Origin: Trujillonella endophytica
Lineage (GTDB): Bacteria; Actinomycetota; Actinomycetes; Mycobacteriales; Geodermatophilaceae
Direction of reading: 5' to 3'
Length of the DNA stretch: 64,000 nucleotides
Assembly (NCBI RefSeq): GCF_900110555.1
Contig: NZ_FOEE01000002.1
Location: forward strand, 372,001 to 436,000
The notes under the pieces were generated by a model. The model saw only the letters and a list, made by a program, of their open reading frames with translations, did no database searches and was not told the DNA's origin. The translations under genes were made by a program, and so were the position numbers. This document shows, piece after piece, positions 1-10,629 of this stretch (within the stretch, counting starts at the first letter, position 1; each line of letters starts with the position of its first letter).

Positions 1-2
1 TC

Positions 3-452
3 GGCGAGGCGGCCGGCCTGGCCCGCGAGGCGCTGGAGGAGCTGCGCGCCCTCTCCCGCGGCATCGCCCCGCCGGTGCTGGCCGACCGCGGCCTGGCCGC
101 CGCGCTGGCCGCGCTCGCCGCCCGGTCCCCCGTGCCCGTCGAGCTCGCCGTCGACCTGCCCGCGGAGCGGCTCGCGCCGGTGACGGAGAACACCGCCTAC
201 TTCGTGGTCAGCGAGGCGCTGGCCAACGTGGCCAAGCACAGCGGCGCGCAGCTGTGCCGCGTCGGCGTCTCCCGGGACGACGGGACGCTGCGGGTCGTCG
301 TGGAGGACGACGGCACCGGAGGTGCGGTCGCCGCCCCCGGGCACGGGCTGGCCGGGCTGACCGACCGGCTGCGCGCGGCCGACGGCGCCCTGACCGTGGA
401 CAGCCCGCGCGGCGGCCCCACCCGGCTCACGGCGGAGGTGCCGCTCGCGTGA
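3..452 (+). CDS. Sensor histidine kinase, C-terminal part (5' end outside window)
   Basis: The frame is open from the first bases of the window, so this is the 3' end of a longer gene. The visible part is the end of a dimerisation helix followed by a HATPase_c domain of the NarX/DesK-type (HisKA_3) class. The N-box reads SEALANVAKHS and the G-boxes are EDDGTGGA and GHGLAGLTDRL. It would autophosphorylate on a histidine upstream of the window and pass the phosphate to the response regulator encoded next, whose ATG overlaps this stop codon (TGATG). The stimulus cannot be inferred because the sensor region is missing. Confidence 0.9.
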   Translation, partial: GEAAGLAREALEELRALSRGIAPPVLADRGLAAALAALAARSPVPVELAVDLPAERLAPVTENTAYFVVSEALANVAKHSGAQLCRVGVSRDDGTLRVVVEDDGTGGAVAAPGHGLAGLTDRLRAADGALTVDSPRGGPTRLTAEVPLA

Positions 453-1096
453 TGCGGGTCGTGCTCGCCGAGGACTCGGTGCTCCTCCGGGAGGGGCTGG
501 TGCGCCTCCTGGAGGAGGCCGGCACGGAGGTCGTCGCCGCCGTCGGAGACGGCCCGTCGCTGGTGCGGGCCGTGCGGGAGCTGCGCCCGGACGTCGCCGT
601 CGTCGACGTCCGGATGCCCCCGACGCACACCGACGAGGGCCTGCGGGCCGCCGTCGAGGCCCGCGCCTCGGTCCCGGGGACCGCGGTGCTCGTGCTCTCC
701 CAGTACGTCGAGGTCGCCTACGCCGACGAGCTGCTCGCCGACGGCCGCGGCGGGGTCGGCTACCTGCTCAAGGACCGGGTGGCGGACCTGGACCAGCTGC
801 TGGCCGCGCTGTCGGACGTCGTCGCCGGGGGCACCGTGCTCGATCCGCAGGTGGTGGCGCAGCTGTTCGCCCGGCGGCGGTCCGACGACCCGGTGCGCCG
901 GCTGACGCCGCGGGAGCGCGAGGTGCTGGGCCTGATCGCCGAGGGCCACTCCAACACCGCGGTCGCCCGGCTCCTGGTGGTCACCCCCGGGGCAGTGGAG
1001 AAGCACACCCAGCGGATCTTCGCCAAGCTCGGCCTGGCCCCCGACGAGGACCGCAACAGCCGGGTCATGGCGACCCTGGCCTACCTGCGGTCCTGA
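452..1096 (+). CDS. NarL/LuxR-family response regulator
   Basis: A protein of 214 aa with a receiver domain (about 1-120) and a LuxR-type helix-turn-helix near the C-terminus. The acidic pair is E7-D8, the phosphoacceptor is D52 in VVDVRMP, and the conserved lysine lies in YLLKDR. The HTH begins LTPREREVLGLIAEGHSN. It is the partner of the histidine kinase whose stop overlaps its ATG. A GTG one codon earlier (449) is an alternative start. It is likely a DNA-binding regulator; the targets are unknown. Confidence 0.92.
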   Translation: MRVVLAEDSVLLREGLVRLLEEAGTEVVAAVGDGPSLVRAVRELRPDVAVVDVRMPPTHTDEGLRAAVEARASVPGTAVLVLSQYVEVAYADELLADGRGGVGYLLKDRVADLDQLLAALSDVVAGGTVLDPQVVAQLFARRRSDDPVRRLTPREREVLGLIAEGHSNTAVARLLVVTPGAVEKHTQRIFAKLGLAPDEDRNSRVMATLAYLRS

Positions 1097-1103
1097 GGAA
1101 GGA

Positions 1104-1154
1104 CCCTCCTGCCCCCCACCACTCGCACGCTCGCGGCGGGACCCTGCAGGAGGG
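1104..1154. terminator. Inverted repeat between convergent genes
   Basis: A 9-bp perfect inverted repeat (CCCTCCTGC at 1104-1112, GCAGGAGGG at 1146-1154) with a 33-nt loop fills the gap between the response regulator and the convergent YjbR gene. It is probably a weak bidirectional terminator. Confidence 0.45.
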
Positions 1155-1158
1155 CCGG

Positions 1159-1521
1159 TCAGGCCTGATCGGACGGCTCCGCCGCTGCATCGAAGGCCGC
1201 GCGCAGCCGCGCCGGCGCCCGCAGCCGCCAGGCCTCGGTGAGCAGCTCGGCGAGCTCGTCCCGGTCGACCGCCGCGAGGTCGACGACGACCATCGTCGAG
1301 TTCCGGTAGTGGTGCGGCACCGAGAAGACCTCGGGCCGCTCGGCGGCCAGCGTCCGGTTCTCCCCCTCGGCCAGCCGGATCGCCACCCACTCCTCCCCGG
1401 GCGGCATCGAGGCGAAGATCTTGTCCTTCACCCGCAGGCAGGCCAGGTCCCACGCCGGGCGCTCGGTCGCCTCGGGCAGCGCCAGCGCGACGGCGCGGAC
1501 GTCGGCGGGGGTCGCGGGCAC
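1159..1521 (-). CDS. MmcQ/YjbR family protein
   Basis: A protein of 120 aa, starting at GTG 1521 (VPATPADVRAVALALPE). The sequence matches the YjbR/MmcQ family: an N-terminal helix with LALPEATERPAWDL, then a small CyaY-like alpha/beta DNA-binding-type fold with VKDKIFASM and a C-terminal ELAELLTEAWRLRAP helix. Family members are single-domain proteins of about 110-130 aa with no settled biochemical role. The start lies 5 nt after the stop of the MarR-like gene, so the two are probably co-transcribed. Fold assignment is confident; function is not known. Confidence 0.85.
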   Translation of the reverse strand: MPATPADVRAVALALPEATERPAWDLACLRVKDKIFASMPPGEEWVAIRLAEGENRTLAAERPEVFSVPHHYRNSTMVVVDLAAVDRDELAELLTEAWRLRAPARLRAAFDAAAEPSDQA

Positions 1522-1526
1522 GCCGC

Positions 1527-1946
1527 TCAGCTCTCCCGGCCCAGCGCGCGCTCGATGTTCTCCGCCATCCGGCGCAGCACCAGCACCGTGCGCTCGTACT
1601 CCTGCCGGGACAGCCCGTCGGCCACGTGCCGGCGCACCCGGCCGATCGCCCGTTCCAGCCGCTCGTGGGCGGTCCGCCCCTCTGCGGTGAGCGTCAGCGC
1701 TCCGGTCGTGCGGTCCACCCAGCCGCGGCCGTACAGGTCGGCCGCGATCGCCGGGACGCGCCCGTCGAAGTCGGCCAGGGAACTCGCCAGCGCCGCCTCG
1801 TCGGCCGGCGCCTCGGCCAGCGAGTGCAGCACCTGCCAGTGCCGGCGGGTGAGGCCCTCCCCGGCGACGGCGGTGTCGACGACGTCCTCCAGGAGGGCGT
1901 CGAGGTGCTTGACCCACCAGCCGATGGGCCGCTGCGCCGGATCCAT
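1527..1946 (-). CDS. MarR-like winged-helix protein
   Basis: A protein of 139 aa starting MDPAQRPIGWWVKHLDALLE. It has the MarR layout: an N-terminal dimer helix, a winged-helix region (LTRRHWQVLHSL ... GRGWVDRTTGALTLTAEGRTAHE) and a C-terminal helix ending NIERALGRES. The wing segment (LTAEGR) is typical of MarR proteins. ATG 1946 is preferred over ATG 1955 because a CAGGAT hexamer lies exactly 7 nt upstream, which fits a leaderless transcript. It is first in a two-gene operon with the YjbR gene and divergent from the Eis-like gene, so it may regulate both; no ligand can be inferred. Confidence 0.8.
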   Translation of the reverse strand: MDPAQRPIGWWVKHLDALLEDVVDTAVAGEGLTRRHWQVLHSLAEAPADEAALASSLADFDGRVPAIAADLYGRGWVDRTTGALTLTAEGRTAHERLERAIGRVRRHVADGLSRQEYERTVLVLRRMAENIERALGRES

Positions 1947-2030
1947 GCGCGGCATCCTGGCACCGCGGCGGCCCGGATGCGGGCCGAAGTCGTTGGCGAC
2001 CTGTCCGCCGCGGCGGGTAGACACCTCGCT

Positions 2031-3284
2031 GTGGACGACGCACCCGCAGACCTCGCCGCCCGCCTGCGCCCCGCCACACCCGCGGAGTGGCCCGCCTTCT
2101 CCCGCACGATGTCGGCGGTCTTCGGCAGCGAGCCCTCCTCCGCGTGGACCGACGAGGTACCGCCCGTCGCCGAGCTCGACCGGTCGCTGGGCCTGTGGGA
2201 GGGCGAGCGGGTCGTGGCCACGGCCGGCATCTACGGCCGCGAGCTGACCGTGCCGGGCGCCGTCGTCCCGTGCGCCGGCGTCACCTGGGTGACCGTCTCC
2301 CCCACCCACCGCCGCCGGGGCGTGCTCACCGCGATGATGCGCCGGCAGCTGACCGAGCTGCACGAGCAGCAGCGCGAGCCCGTCGCGGCGCTGTGGGCGT
2401 CCGAGGGCGCGATCTACGGCCGCTTCGGCTACGCGCCGGCCGCCGAGCTCGGAGGCCTGAGCGGGCGGATCGCGGAACTCGGCCTGCGCCCCGACGTCGA
2501 CCTCGGCGCCGGCGCCGTGACGCCCGTGGAGGTCGAGGAGTTCCGCGACGCCGCGGCCCGCGTGCACGAGCAGGTGCGCCGGTTCGTCCCGGGAAACCTG
2601 GCGCGGACGACGCCCTGGTGGGACCGCCTGCTGGAGGACCGGCCCGAGCGGCGCGGCGGCGCCACCGCCCGCCGGTACCTGCTGCACACCGGACCCGACG
2701 GCGCGGTCACCGGCTACGCGGCCTACCGGGTGACCGCCGCGTGGGACGACCACGGCGCGCCCGACGGCACGGTGTCGGTCGAGGAGGTCCGGGCGCTGGA
2801 CACCCCGGCGTACGCGGCGCTGTGGCGGTACCTGCTGTCGATCGACCTGGTGCGCACCGTGCGGGCGCGGACGGCGTCGGCGGACGAGCCGCTGCGGCAC
2901 CTGGTGGCCGATCCGCGCGCCCTGCACCGCCGGCCGCTGGACTCGCTGTGGGTGCGGCTGGTCGACGTCGACCGCGCGCTGGCCGCCCGCCGCTACCCCG
3001 CCCCGATCGACCTGGTGCTCGAGGTACGCGACGAGTTCTGCCCGTGGAACGCCGGGCGGTGGCGGCTGTCCGGCCACCCGGCCGGCGGCTACTGCGGGCG
3101 CACCGACCGCGACCCCGACCTGGTGCTCGGCAGCGAGGAACTGGCCGCTGCCTACCTCGGCGGGGTCTCGCCGGCCTCGCTGCAGGCCGCCGGCCGGGTC
3201 ACCGAGGTGAGCCCGGGCGCGGTCACCCTCGCCGCCACCGCCTTCTCCTGGCCGGTGACGCCCTGGTGCCCGGACGACTTCTAG
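2031..3284 (+). CDS. Eis-like GNAT N-acetyltransferase
   Basis: A protein of 417 aa, the usual size of Eis-type enzymes (about 400). The N-terminal half is GNAT, with the acetyl-CoA loop in VSPTHRRRGVLTAMM and the diagnostic segment ASEGAIYGRFGYAPA. The C-terminal third is the SCP2-like domain. In Eis the base is a tyrosine plus the C-terminal carboxylate of a terminal Phe; this protein also ends in Phe (CPDDF). Known homologues acetylate amines on aminoglycosides and peptides; the substrate here is unknown. GTG 2031 is chosen because TAGACA sits 7 nt upstream. It is divergent from the MarR-like gene. Confidence 0.88.
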   Translation: MDDAPADLAARLRPATPAEWPAFSRTMSAVFGSEPSSAWTDEVPPVAELDRSLGLWEGERVVATAGIYGRELTVPGAVVPCAGVTWVTVSPTHRRRGVLTAMMRRQLTELHEQQREPVAALWASEGAIYGRFGYAPAAELGGLSGRIAELGLRPDVDLGAGAVTPVEVEEFRDAAARVHEQVRRFVPGNLARTTPWWDRLLEDRPERRGGATARRYLLHTGPDGAVTGYAAYRVTAAWDDHGAPDGTVSVEEVRALDTPAYAALWRYLLSIDLVRTVRARTASADEPLRHLVADPRALHRRPLDSLWVRLVDVDRALAARRYPAPIDLVLEVRDEFCPWNAGRWRLSGHPAGGYCGRTDRDPDLVLGSEELAAAYLGGVSPASLQAAGRVTEVSPGAVTLAATAFSWPVTPWCPDDF

Positions 3285-3292
3285 CCGCCCGG

Positions 3293-3601
3293 CTACTCCG
3301 AGATCTGCTGCGCGAGCACGAACCCCGACCGGGTGCGGTCCATGGTCGGGGTGAAGGGCCGCGGCTTGGTGCCGAGGTCGTTCATGAAGGCCTCGACGTC
3401 GTCGGTCTCGATCTCGTAGGCGGCGACGTAGGGCCACTCGACCCGGTTGCCGAGCACCACCTTGTACCGGCGGGCGGACGTCACGCCGTCGATCGACAGC
3501 AGGTCGGGGAGGTGCACCTCGTCGTACCAGGTGTTGAACGCCTGCTCGTCGCCCTCCCCGTCGGTGGGCCCGTTCAGCGCTAGAAGCACGTATTTCGCCA
3601 T
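3293..3601 (-). CDS. Dimeric alpha/beta-barrel (EthD-like) protein
   Basis: A protein of 102 aa beginning MAKYVLLALNGPTDGEGDEQ. The order beta-strand, NTWYDEVHLPDLLSIDGVTSARRYK, strand, helix (VEAFMNDLG) is that of EthD/ABM-type ferredoxin-like barrels, where WYDEVHLPDLL is the recurring motif. Such proteins act as small dimers in degradation or signalling roles that are rarely defined. It is convergent with the Eis-like gene, with 8 nt between the stops. No specific function can be assigned. Confidence 0.75.
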   Translation of the reverse strand: MAKYVLLALNGPTDGEGDEQAFNTWYDEVHLPDLLSIDGVTSARRYKVVLGNRVEWPYVAAYEIETDDVEAFMNDLGTKPRPFTPTMDRTRSGFVLAQQISE

Positions 3602-3642
3602 GGGAGAACCCTAGTTCTCGTCCCGGCTCCGGACGACCCCCC

Positions 3643-4233
3643 TCAGAGCGCGCGGCTGCCGTCCCACTCCTCCAGCGGCGAGCAGTGCCAGCGCCACGAG
3701 TGCACCGACTCCAGCCCGGGCAGCTCGCCGCGGCCGGTGGCCCAGCGCAGCGCCGCGACCGGGTCGGCGTCGGACGGCGCCCACGGGAACAGCCGGACCA
3801 GGACGGCGTCGGCGAGATCGGCCGGCGGCGCCCACGGCAGGCCCAGCGCTGCCGCGACGTCGCCGGCGTGCAGCAGCAGCTCGGCGGCGCCCATCGCGGC
3901 GAACCCGGCGGCGTCCGGGCGCCCCCAGTCGTGCCAGCCGCGGTCGCCGGGCGCGGCGCCCTCGACGGTCCGCGCCAGCACCTCGGCGGCGGCCGCCTGC
4001 TGGCGGACCAGCTCGGGCAGCCCGGCCTCGCCCCGGCGGGCCAGCGTGAAGCCGTCGGCCCGCTCGGGTCCGGCGGCGAGGTCCTGGGCGTACCAGACCA
4101 GGCACCCCGTGACGTGCGCGGTGACCCCGGCGACGTCGTCGTCCATGGCGGGGACGCGCGCGGTGCCGTCGGGCACCGTCGCGAGCAGCTCGCGAGCCGC
4201 GGCAGCGGCCCGCCGCAGCTCCGACCCGGTCAT
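3643..4233 (-). CDS. DinB/MDMPI-type mycothiol-dependent family protein
   Basis: A protein of 196 aa with the four-helix DinB-like fold of the actinobacterial maleylpyruvate isomerase N-domain. Likely metal ligands are the histidines in VTAHVTG and LLHAGDVAAALG, and the HDW segment lies between them. Families with this layout use mycothiol or metal for isomerase or transferase chemistry. The ATG overlaps the rpiB stop (ATGA), so translation is coupled to rpiB. The exact reaction is unknown. Confidence 0.72.
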   Translation of the reverse strand: MTGSELRRAAAAARELLATVPDGTARVPAMDDDVAGVTAHVTGCLVWYAQDLAAGPERADGFTLARRGEAGLPELVRQQAAAAEVLARTVEGAAPGDRGWHDWGRPDAAGFAAMGAAELLLHAGDVAAALGLPWAPPADLADAVLVRLFPWAPSDADPVAALRWATGRGELPGLESVHSWRWHCSPLEEWDGSRAL

Positions 4234-4727
4234 CCCGCGTCGGCCTCCGAACGGGTCGGCAGCCCGCCGGCCGGCCGGTGCCGGTCCCGCTCGTAGTCGG
4301 CGATCAGCCCGATGCGGCGCACGTGCCGCTCGTCCCCGCTGAAGGGGGTGTCGAGGAAGCGGAGCACCAGATCGGTGGCCTCCTCCACGCTGTGCTGGCG
4401 GGCGCCGACGGCGACGACGTTGGCGTCGTTGTGCTGGCGGGCCAGCTCCGCGGTGGCGGTGTTCCACACCAGCGCGGCGCGGACGCCGGGCACCTTGTTC
4501 GCCGCGATCTGCTCGCCGTTGCCGGAGCCGCCGATGACCACGCCGAGGCTGCCCGGCTCGGTCACCACGCGCTCGCCGACCTCGAAGCAGAAGGGCGGGT
4601 AGTCGTCCTGGGCGTCGTAGGTGAACGCCCCGCAGTCGACCGGCTCGTGCCCGGCCGCCGCGAGGGCGGCCTTGAGGTGCTCCTTGAACTCCAGGCCCGC
4701 ATGGTCGGTGCCGACGAAGACGCGCAT
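4230..4727 (-). CDS. rpiB: Ribose-5-phosphate isomerase B
   Basis: A protein of 165 aa, the usual RpiB length. It begins MRVFVGTDHAGLEFKEHL, carries the anion-hole segment GGSGNGEQIAANK (the catalytic Cys of some RpiB proteins is replaced by Ser, as in mycobacterial RpiB), and has the conserved HNDANVVAVGAR. It interconverts ribose 5-phosphate and ribulose 5-phosphate in the non-oxidative pentose phosphate pathway, in the cytoplasm. Its ATG has CAGACT 7 nt upstream on the minus strand, back to back with the promoter of the next gene. It lies two genes from the Rv2466c homologue, as in mycobacteria. Confidence 0.95.
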   Translation of the reverse strand: MRVFVGTDHAGLEFKEHLKAALAAAGHEPVDCGAFTYDAQDDYPPFCFEVGERVVTEPGSLGVVIGGSGNGEQIAANKVPGVRAALVWNTATAELARQHNDANVVAVGARQHSVEEATDLVLRFLDTPFSGDERHVRRIGLIADYERDRHRPAGGLPTRSEADAG

Positions 4728-4753
4728 GGCCCCGAGTCTGTCAGGCTGCCCGG

Positions 4754-5029
4754 GTGGCGGTGCTGGGGGTGGACGGGTGCCGCGGGCGGTGGGCCGGGGC
4801 GCTGCTGGAGGGCCGCTCGGTGCGCCTGCTGCTGCTCGACGACGTCCCCGCCGTCCTCGCCGTCCCCGGGGTTCGGGTCGAGCGCATCCGCGCCCTGGAG
4901 CCGGCGATGGACGTGCTCGACGCCTGCGCCGCGGCGTGGTCGGCCCGCCGGATCGCCGACGGGACGGCGGAGTGCGTCGGCGAGGACTCGCCGGACTCCC
5001 GGGGGCGGCCGATGCGGGTGCACTGGTGA
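4754..5029 (+). CDS. Truncated DUF429 family protein (internal deletion)
   Basis: A protein of 91 aa beginning VAVLGVDGCRGRWAGALLEG, the signature start of DUF429 proteins. It ends with their typical C-terminus (MDVLDACAAAWSARRIADGTA ... RGRPMRVHW). DUF429 proteins are normally about 200-250 aa; here the middle is missing in frame between about residues 40 and 45. The gene still has a good start context (CAGGCT 6 nt before GTG) and its stop overlaps the next start (GTGA), so it may still be expressed. The family's function is undefined. It is either a remnant or a mini-variant. Confidence 0.65.
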   Translation: MAVLGVDGCRGRWAGALLEGRSVRLLLLDDVPAVLAVPGVRVERIRALEPAMDVLDACAAAWSARRIADGTAECVGEDSPDSRGRPMRVHW

Positions 5030-5808
5030 CCTTCGTCGAGGTGGCCGACGGCGTGCTCGTCCGGCGGCACGCCGAGCTGGACCTCAACTGCGGTCTGGTG
5101 CTCGGCGACGGCGCCTGCCTGGTGGTCGACACCCGGTCCGACCTCGGCGAGGCCGCCGACCTGATCGCCGCGATCCGCCGGATCACCCCGCACCCGTGGA
5201 CGGTCGTGAACACCCACGCCCACTACGACCACTGCTTCGGCAACGCGGCCTTCCGGCCGGCGACGGTGTGGGGCGCCCGCGCCTGCGCCACCGGGCTGCG
5301 GACCGGCGGGGAGGGCCGGCGGACGGCGCGGGTGGCGGAGCTGCGGGCCGCCGGCGACGAGGAGGGCGCCGCGCGCGTGGCCGCCGCGCCGATCGACCCG
5401 CCGGACGCGCTGGTGGACGACGTCGCGCACCTGGACGTCGGCGGGCGGGAGGTCGTGCTGCGCTTCCTCGGCCGGGGGCACACCGACTCCGACCTGGTCG
5501 TCGAGGTGGAGGCCGGCGGCGACGCGACGGTGCTCTTCGCCGGCGACCTCGTCGAGTCCGGCGCTCCGCCGGCGTTCGAGGACGCGTTCCCCGCCGAGTG
5601 GCCGGCGACGGTGGGCCGGCTGCACGCGCTGGCCCGCGGTCCGGTGGTGCCGGGGCACGGCGCGGTCGTGGACGCCGCGTTCGTCGCCGCCCAGCGCGAG
5701 GAGCTGCTGGCGGTGCTGGCCGCCGTGCGCTCCGGGCGCCCGGACGCCGGTCCCTACGACCCGGCGACGATGGCGCTGGCCGCCGCCCGGCACGGAGTCG
5801 CTCGGTAA
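5026..5808 (+). CDS. Metallo-beta-lactamase fold hydrolase
   Basis: A protein of 260 aa with the zinc motif HAHYDH in VNTHAHYDHCFGN. Further ligands lie in GRGHTDSDLVVEV (His), FAGDLVESG (Asp) and VPGHGAVV (His). This is the class of cyclase/glyoxalase-II-like MBL enzymes; the substrate cannot be told from sequence. GTG 5026 overlaps the TGA of the shrunken DUF429 gene, suggesting translational coupling. Confidence 0.88.
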   Translation: MTFVEVADGVLVRRHAELDLNCGLVLGDGACLVVDTRSDLGEAADLIAAIRRITPHPWTVVNTHAHYDHCFGNAAFRPATVWGARACATGLRTGGEGRRTARVAELRAAGDEEGAARVAAAPIDPPDALVDDVAHLDVGGREVVLRFLGRGHTDSDLVVEVEAGGDATVLFAGDLVESGAPPAFEDAFPAEWPATVGRLHALARGPVVPGHGAVVDAAFVAAQREELLAVLAAVRSGRPDAGPYDPATMALAAARHGVAR

Positions 5809-5830
5809 CGGTTTCCGTGCCCGAGCGACT
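5796..5830. terminator. Bidirectional hairpin terminator
   Basis: AGTCGCTCGG (5796-5805) and CCGAGCGACT (5821-5830) form a perfect 10-bp stem with a 15-nt loop. It spans the stop of the MBL gene and lies just before the stop of the convergent SDR gene. Confidence 0.6.
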
Positions 5831-5836
5831 GTGCTG

Positions 5837-6592
5837 CTACGTGAGGCGGCGGACCACCGGCAGCGGCAGGACGCGCAGCAGGCCGGCGACCGGACGCCAC
5901 GGCCACTCCGGCACGTAGGCCCGCACCGGCTCGCGCTCGATGGCGGCGACCAGCGCGTCGACGCCGGTGTCCAGGTCGACCGTGAACGGGCCGCGGCGGC
6001 CGACGTTGATGTCGGTCTCGATGTAGCCGGGCAGCACCGTCGTCACCCGGATGTCGGTGCCGAGCAGGTCGGAGCGGATGCCCTCGGCCAGCGCGTTGAT
6101 CGCGGCCTTGCTCGCGCCGTACGCCGTCCGGGTCCCGCGCATGCCGCGGATCGACGCCACCGACGAGATGACCACCAGGTGCCCGTGGCCCTGCTCGCGG
6201 AAGAGGGTGACCGCGGCCTCGCACTGCGCGTGGGTGCCGAGCACGTTGGTGAACAGCGTCGCCCGGTTCGCCCAGCCCTTGCCGGTGCCGACCGAGGCGC
6301 CCTTGCCGATGCCCGCGTTGGCGACGAACCGGTCGATCCCGCCGAGCTCGGCGGCCAGCGCCGGCACGACCTCGTCGACCGCGGCAGCGTCGTCGACGTC
6401 CAGGGCCGCGGTGACCACCCGGATGCCGGGGTGCGCGGCGAGCAACTCGTCGCGCAGGGCGTCGAGCAGGTCCAGCCGGCGGGCCACGAGGGCGAGGTCG
6501 CGGCCTCGGGCGGCGAACCGGCGGGCCATGCCCGCGCCGAGGCCGGCGCTGGCGCCGGTGACGAGAATGCGCTGACGGCGGCGATGCGGCAC
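5837..6592 (-). CDS. SDR family NAD(P)-dependent oxidoreductase
   Basis: A protein of 251 aa from GTG 6592 (VPHRRRQRILVTGASAGLG). It has the Rossmann glycine motif TGASAGLGAG, the downstream NAGIG segment, catalytic Ser in ISSVAS and the YGASK motif (Tyr and Lys). Basic residues after the second strand (ARRLDLL) favour NADPH. The C-terminus is hydrophobic with prolines (WPWRPVAGLLRVLPLPVVRRL), suggesting peripheral membrane contact. The substrate is unknown. It lies directly downstream of the Rv2466c-like gene on the same strand. Confidence 0.9.
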   Translation of the reverse strand: MPHRRRQRILVTGASAGLGAGMARRFAARGRDLALVARRLDLLDALRDELLAAHPGIRVVTAALDVDDAAAVDEVVPALAAELGGIDRFVANAGIGKGASVGTGKGWANRATLFTNVLGTHAQCEAAVTLFREQGHGHLVVISSVASIRGMRGTRTAYGASKAAINALAEGIRSDLLGTDIRVTTVLPGYIETDINVGRRGPFTVDLDTGVDALVAAIEREPVRAYVPEWPWRPVAGLLRVLPLPVVRRLT

Positions 6593-6656
6593 CCGGTCAG
6601 GATGCCGCAGCGCCGTCCCCGGCCCGGCCGCAGGGCGCCGCCGGCACGGTCCGCCA

Positions 6657-7322
6657 TCAGTCGCGGCGGGTGAACTCCAGGGCGTGCGCCGGGACCGACG
6701 CCATGTCGGGGCCGGAGAGCCGGGTGCGCTTGAGCTCCCAGAAGTCGGGCAGGTTGGCGAGCAGGACGGCACCGTCGAAGGCGCGGCCGGCGTCCTCGCC
6801 GGTGGGCACCTTGCTGATGACCGGGCCGAAGAAGGCGACGCCGTCGATGTGCATGACGGGGGTCCCGACGTCGTCGCCGACCGGGTCCATGCCGGCGTGG
6901 TGGCTCTTCTCCAGCGCCTCGTCGTACTCGGTGGACGTCGCGGCCTCGGCCAGGGAGGTCGGCAGCCCGACCCGCTCCAGCGCCGGGACGATCAGGTCCT
7001 CGAGCTCCACGCCCTCGTGGTGGCGCAGCGTGCCCATGGCCGTGTAGAGGTCGCCGAGCACCCCGTCGCCGTGCTGCTGCGCCGCGGCGATCGCCACCCG
7101 GACCGGGCCGATCGCCTGCGTCATCATCTCCCGGTACTCCTCCGGCAGGTCGCGGCCGCGGTTGAGCACCGCCAGCGACATGACGTGCCAGTGCAGGTCG
7201 ATGTCGCGCACCGTGGCGGCCTCGATCACCCAGCGGCTGGTCAGCCACGCCCAGGGGCACAGGGGGTCGAACCAGAAGTCGACGCGGGCCGTGGTCGGTG
7301 CGCTCTGCACTGCTTCGGTCAT
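6657..7322 (-). CDS. Mycothiol-dependent nitroreductase Rv2466c-like (DsbA family)
   Basis: A protein of 221 aa with the thioredoxin/DsbA fold and close likeness to M. tuberculosis Rv2466c over its whole length ([40 protein letters not shown]). In Rv2466c the active site is CPWC; here it is CPWA, so the resolving cysteine is absent. Rv2466c reduces nitro compounds using mycothiol and protects against oxidants. ATG 7322 is favoured over 7343 by an AGGGAG ribosome site 9 nt upstream. It is divergent from pepN, as in mycobacteria. Confidence 0.9.
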   Translation of the reverse strand: MTEAVQSAPTTARVDFWFDPLCPWAWLTSRWVIEAATVRDIDLHWHVMSLAVLNRGRDLPEEYREMMTQAIGPVRVAIAAAQQHGDGVLGDLYTAMGTLRHHEGVELEDLIVPALERVGLPTSLAEAATSTEYDEALEKSHHAGMDPVGDDVGTPVMHIDGVAFFGPVISKVPTGEDAGRAFDGAVLLANLPDFWELKRTRLSGPDMASVPAHALEFTRRD

Positions 7323-7474
7323 GCGGGGGTGCTCCCTGTTCATCTCGGGGTGGTTCGCGGGCCGGCTGCGCACCGGCCCTCTGCGGGCTGCCAAGTCGGT
7401 GTCCGCGCGGGTTGTTCCCGGGAGGTGGGACGACGCCCGGCGGCCCGTCGTCCCCCCGTGGGAAGCTGCCGGGT

Positions 7475-10027
<2,553 letters not shown>

Positions 10028-10053
10028 TCGAAGGTCCCCTCAGGGAGCGCTGT

Positions 10054-10096
10054 ACGCGAGAGGCCCAGAACCCGGCGGGTTCTGGGCCTCTCGCGT
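10054..10096. terminator. Strong hairpin terminator between pepN and DUF5130
   Basis: A perfect 20-bp stem (10054-10073 with 10077-10096) and a GGC loop. There is no T-run, as is common in high-GC actinobacteria. It serves convergent pepN and the DUF5130 gene. Confidence 0.8.
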
Positions 10097-10115
10097 TCAG
10101 CGGTGGGGCGGCGCC

Positions 10116-10574
10116 TCAGCGCAGGTGCAGGCCCCGCGGGTGGCCGGCCTGGTCGGACAGCTGGCGCAGCCCGTTGACGACGCCGCCCACGAGGTCGCCG
10201 GCGGCGAAGGAGTTCGTCATCGACAGGACGGCGAGGGCGCAGGCGCGGTCCGGCAGCCGGCGGGCGGCGGCGTGGCCGGTCACGACCTCGACCACGCGCT
10301 GGCCCGGCGAGACCGCCAGCAGCACCGCGTCGGCGGGGTCGTGGCCGGAGAGGGCGTGCAGCTCCTCGGCGCGGGACCGGGTGCGCGCGCCCAGGTCACC
10401 GATGTAGAGGGTGAACCGCAGGCCGGTCTCGCGCGAGGACATCGTCAGCGCCTCGTCGATCCGCGCGAGGTCCTGGAGGCTGAACGGGCCGGGCGACGAG
10501 TCCTCGTCGGTGCGGGAGGCTGCGGTGTGGGCGGTGGCCGTGTCGTGGGACTCGGCCTCGAGCGCGCGGGTCAT
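10116..10574 (-). CDS. DUF5130 (TPM-like) family protein
   Basis: A protein of 152 aa. After a polar N-terminus, the domain from about residue 33 (SLQDLARIDEALTMSSRETGLRFTLYIGDLG) resembles the TPM phosphatase-like fold without a signal peptide or transmembrane anchor. VVEVVTGHAAARRLPD is the conserved core. It matches the mycobacterial Rv2468c position next to pepN. A GGAGG ribosome site lies 6 nt before ATG 10574. It follows ctaJ by 55 nt on the same strand and may share its transcript. Function is unknown. Confidence 0.75.
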   Translation of the reverse strand: MTRALEAESHDTATAHTAASRTDEDSSPGPFSLQDLARIDEALTMSSRETGLRFTLYIGDLGARTRSRAEELHALSGHDPADAVLLAVSPGQRVVEVVTGHAAARRLPDRACALAVLSMTNSFAAGDLVGGVVNGLRQLSDQAGHPRGLHLR

Positions 10575-10629
10575 CGCCGGCCTCCGGGAACGGTCGGGGT
10601 GCAGGGGGTCATGGGGTCACCGGCTCCGG

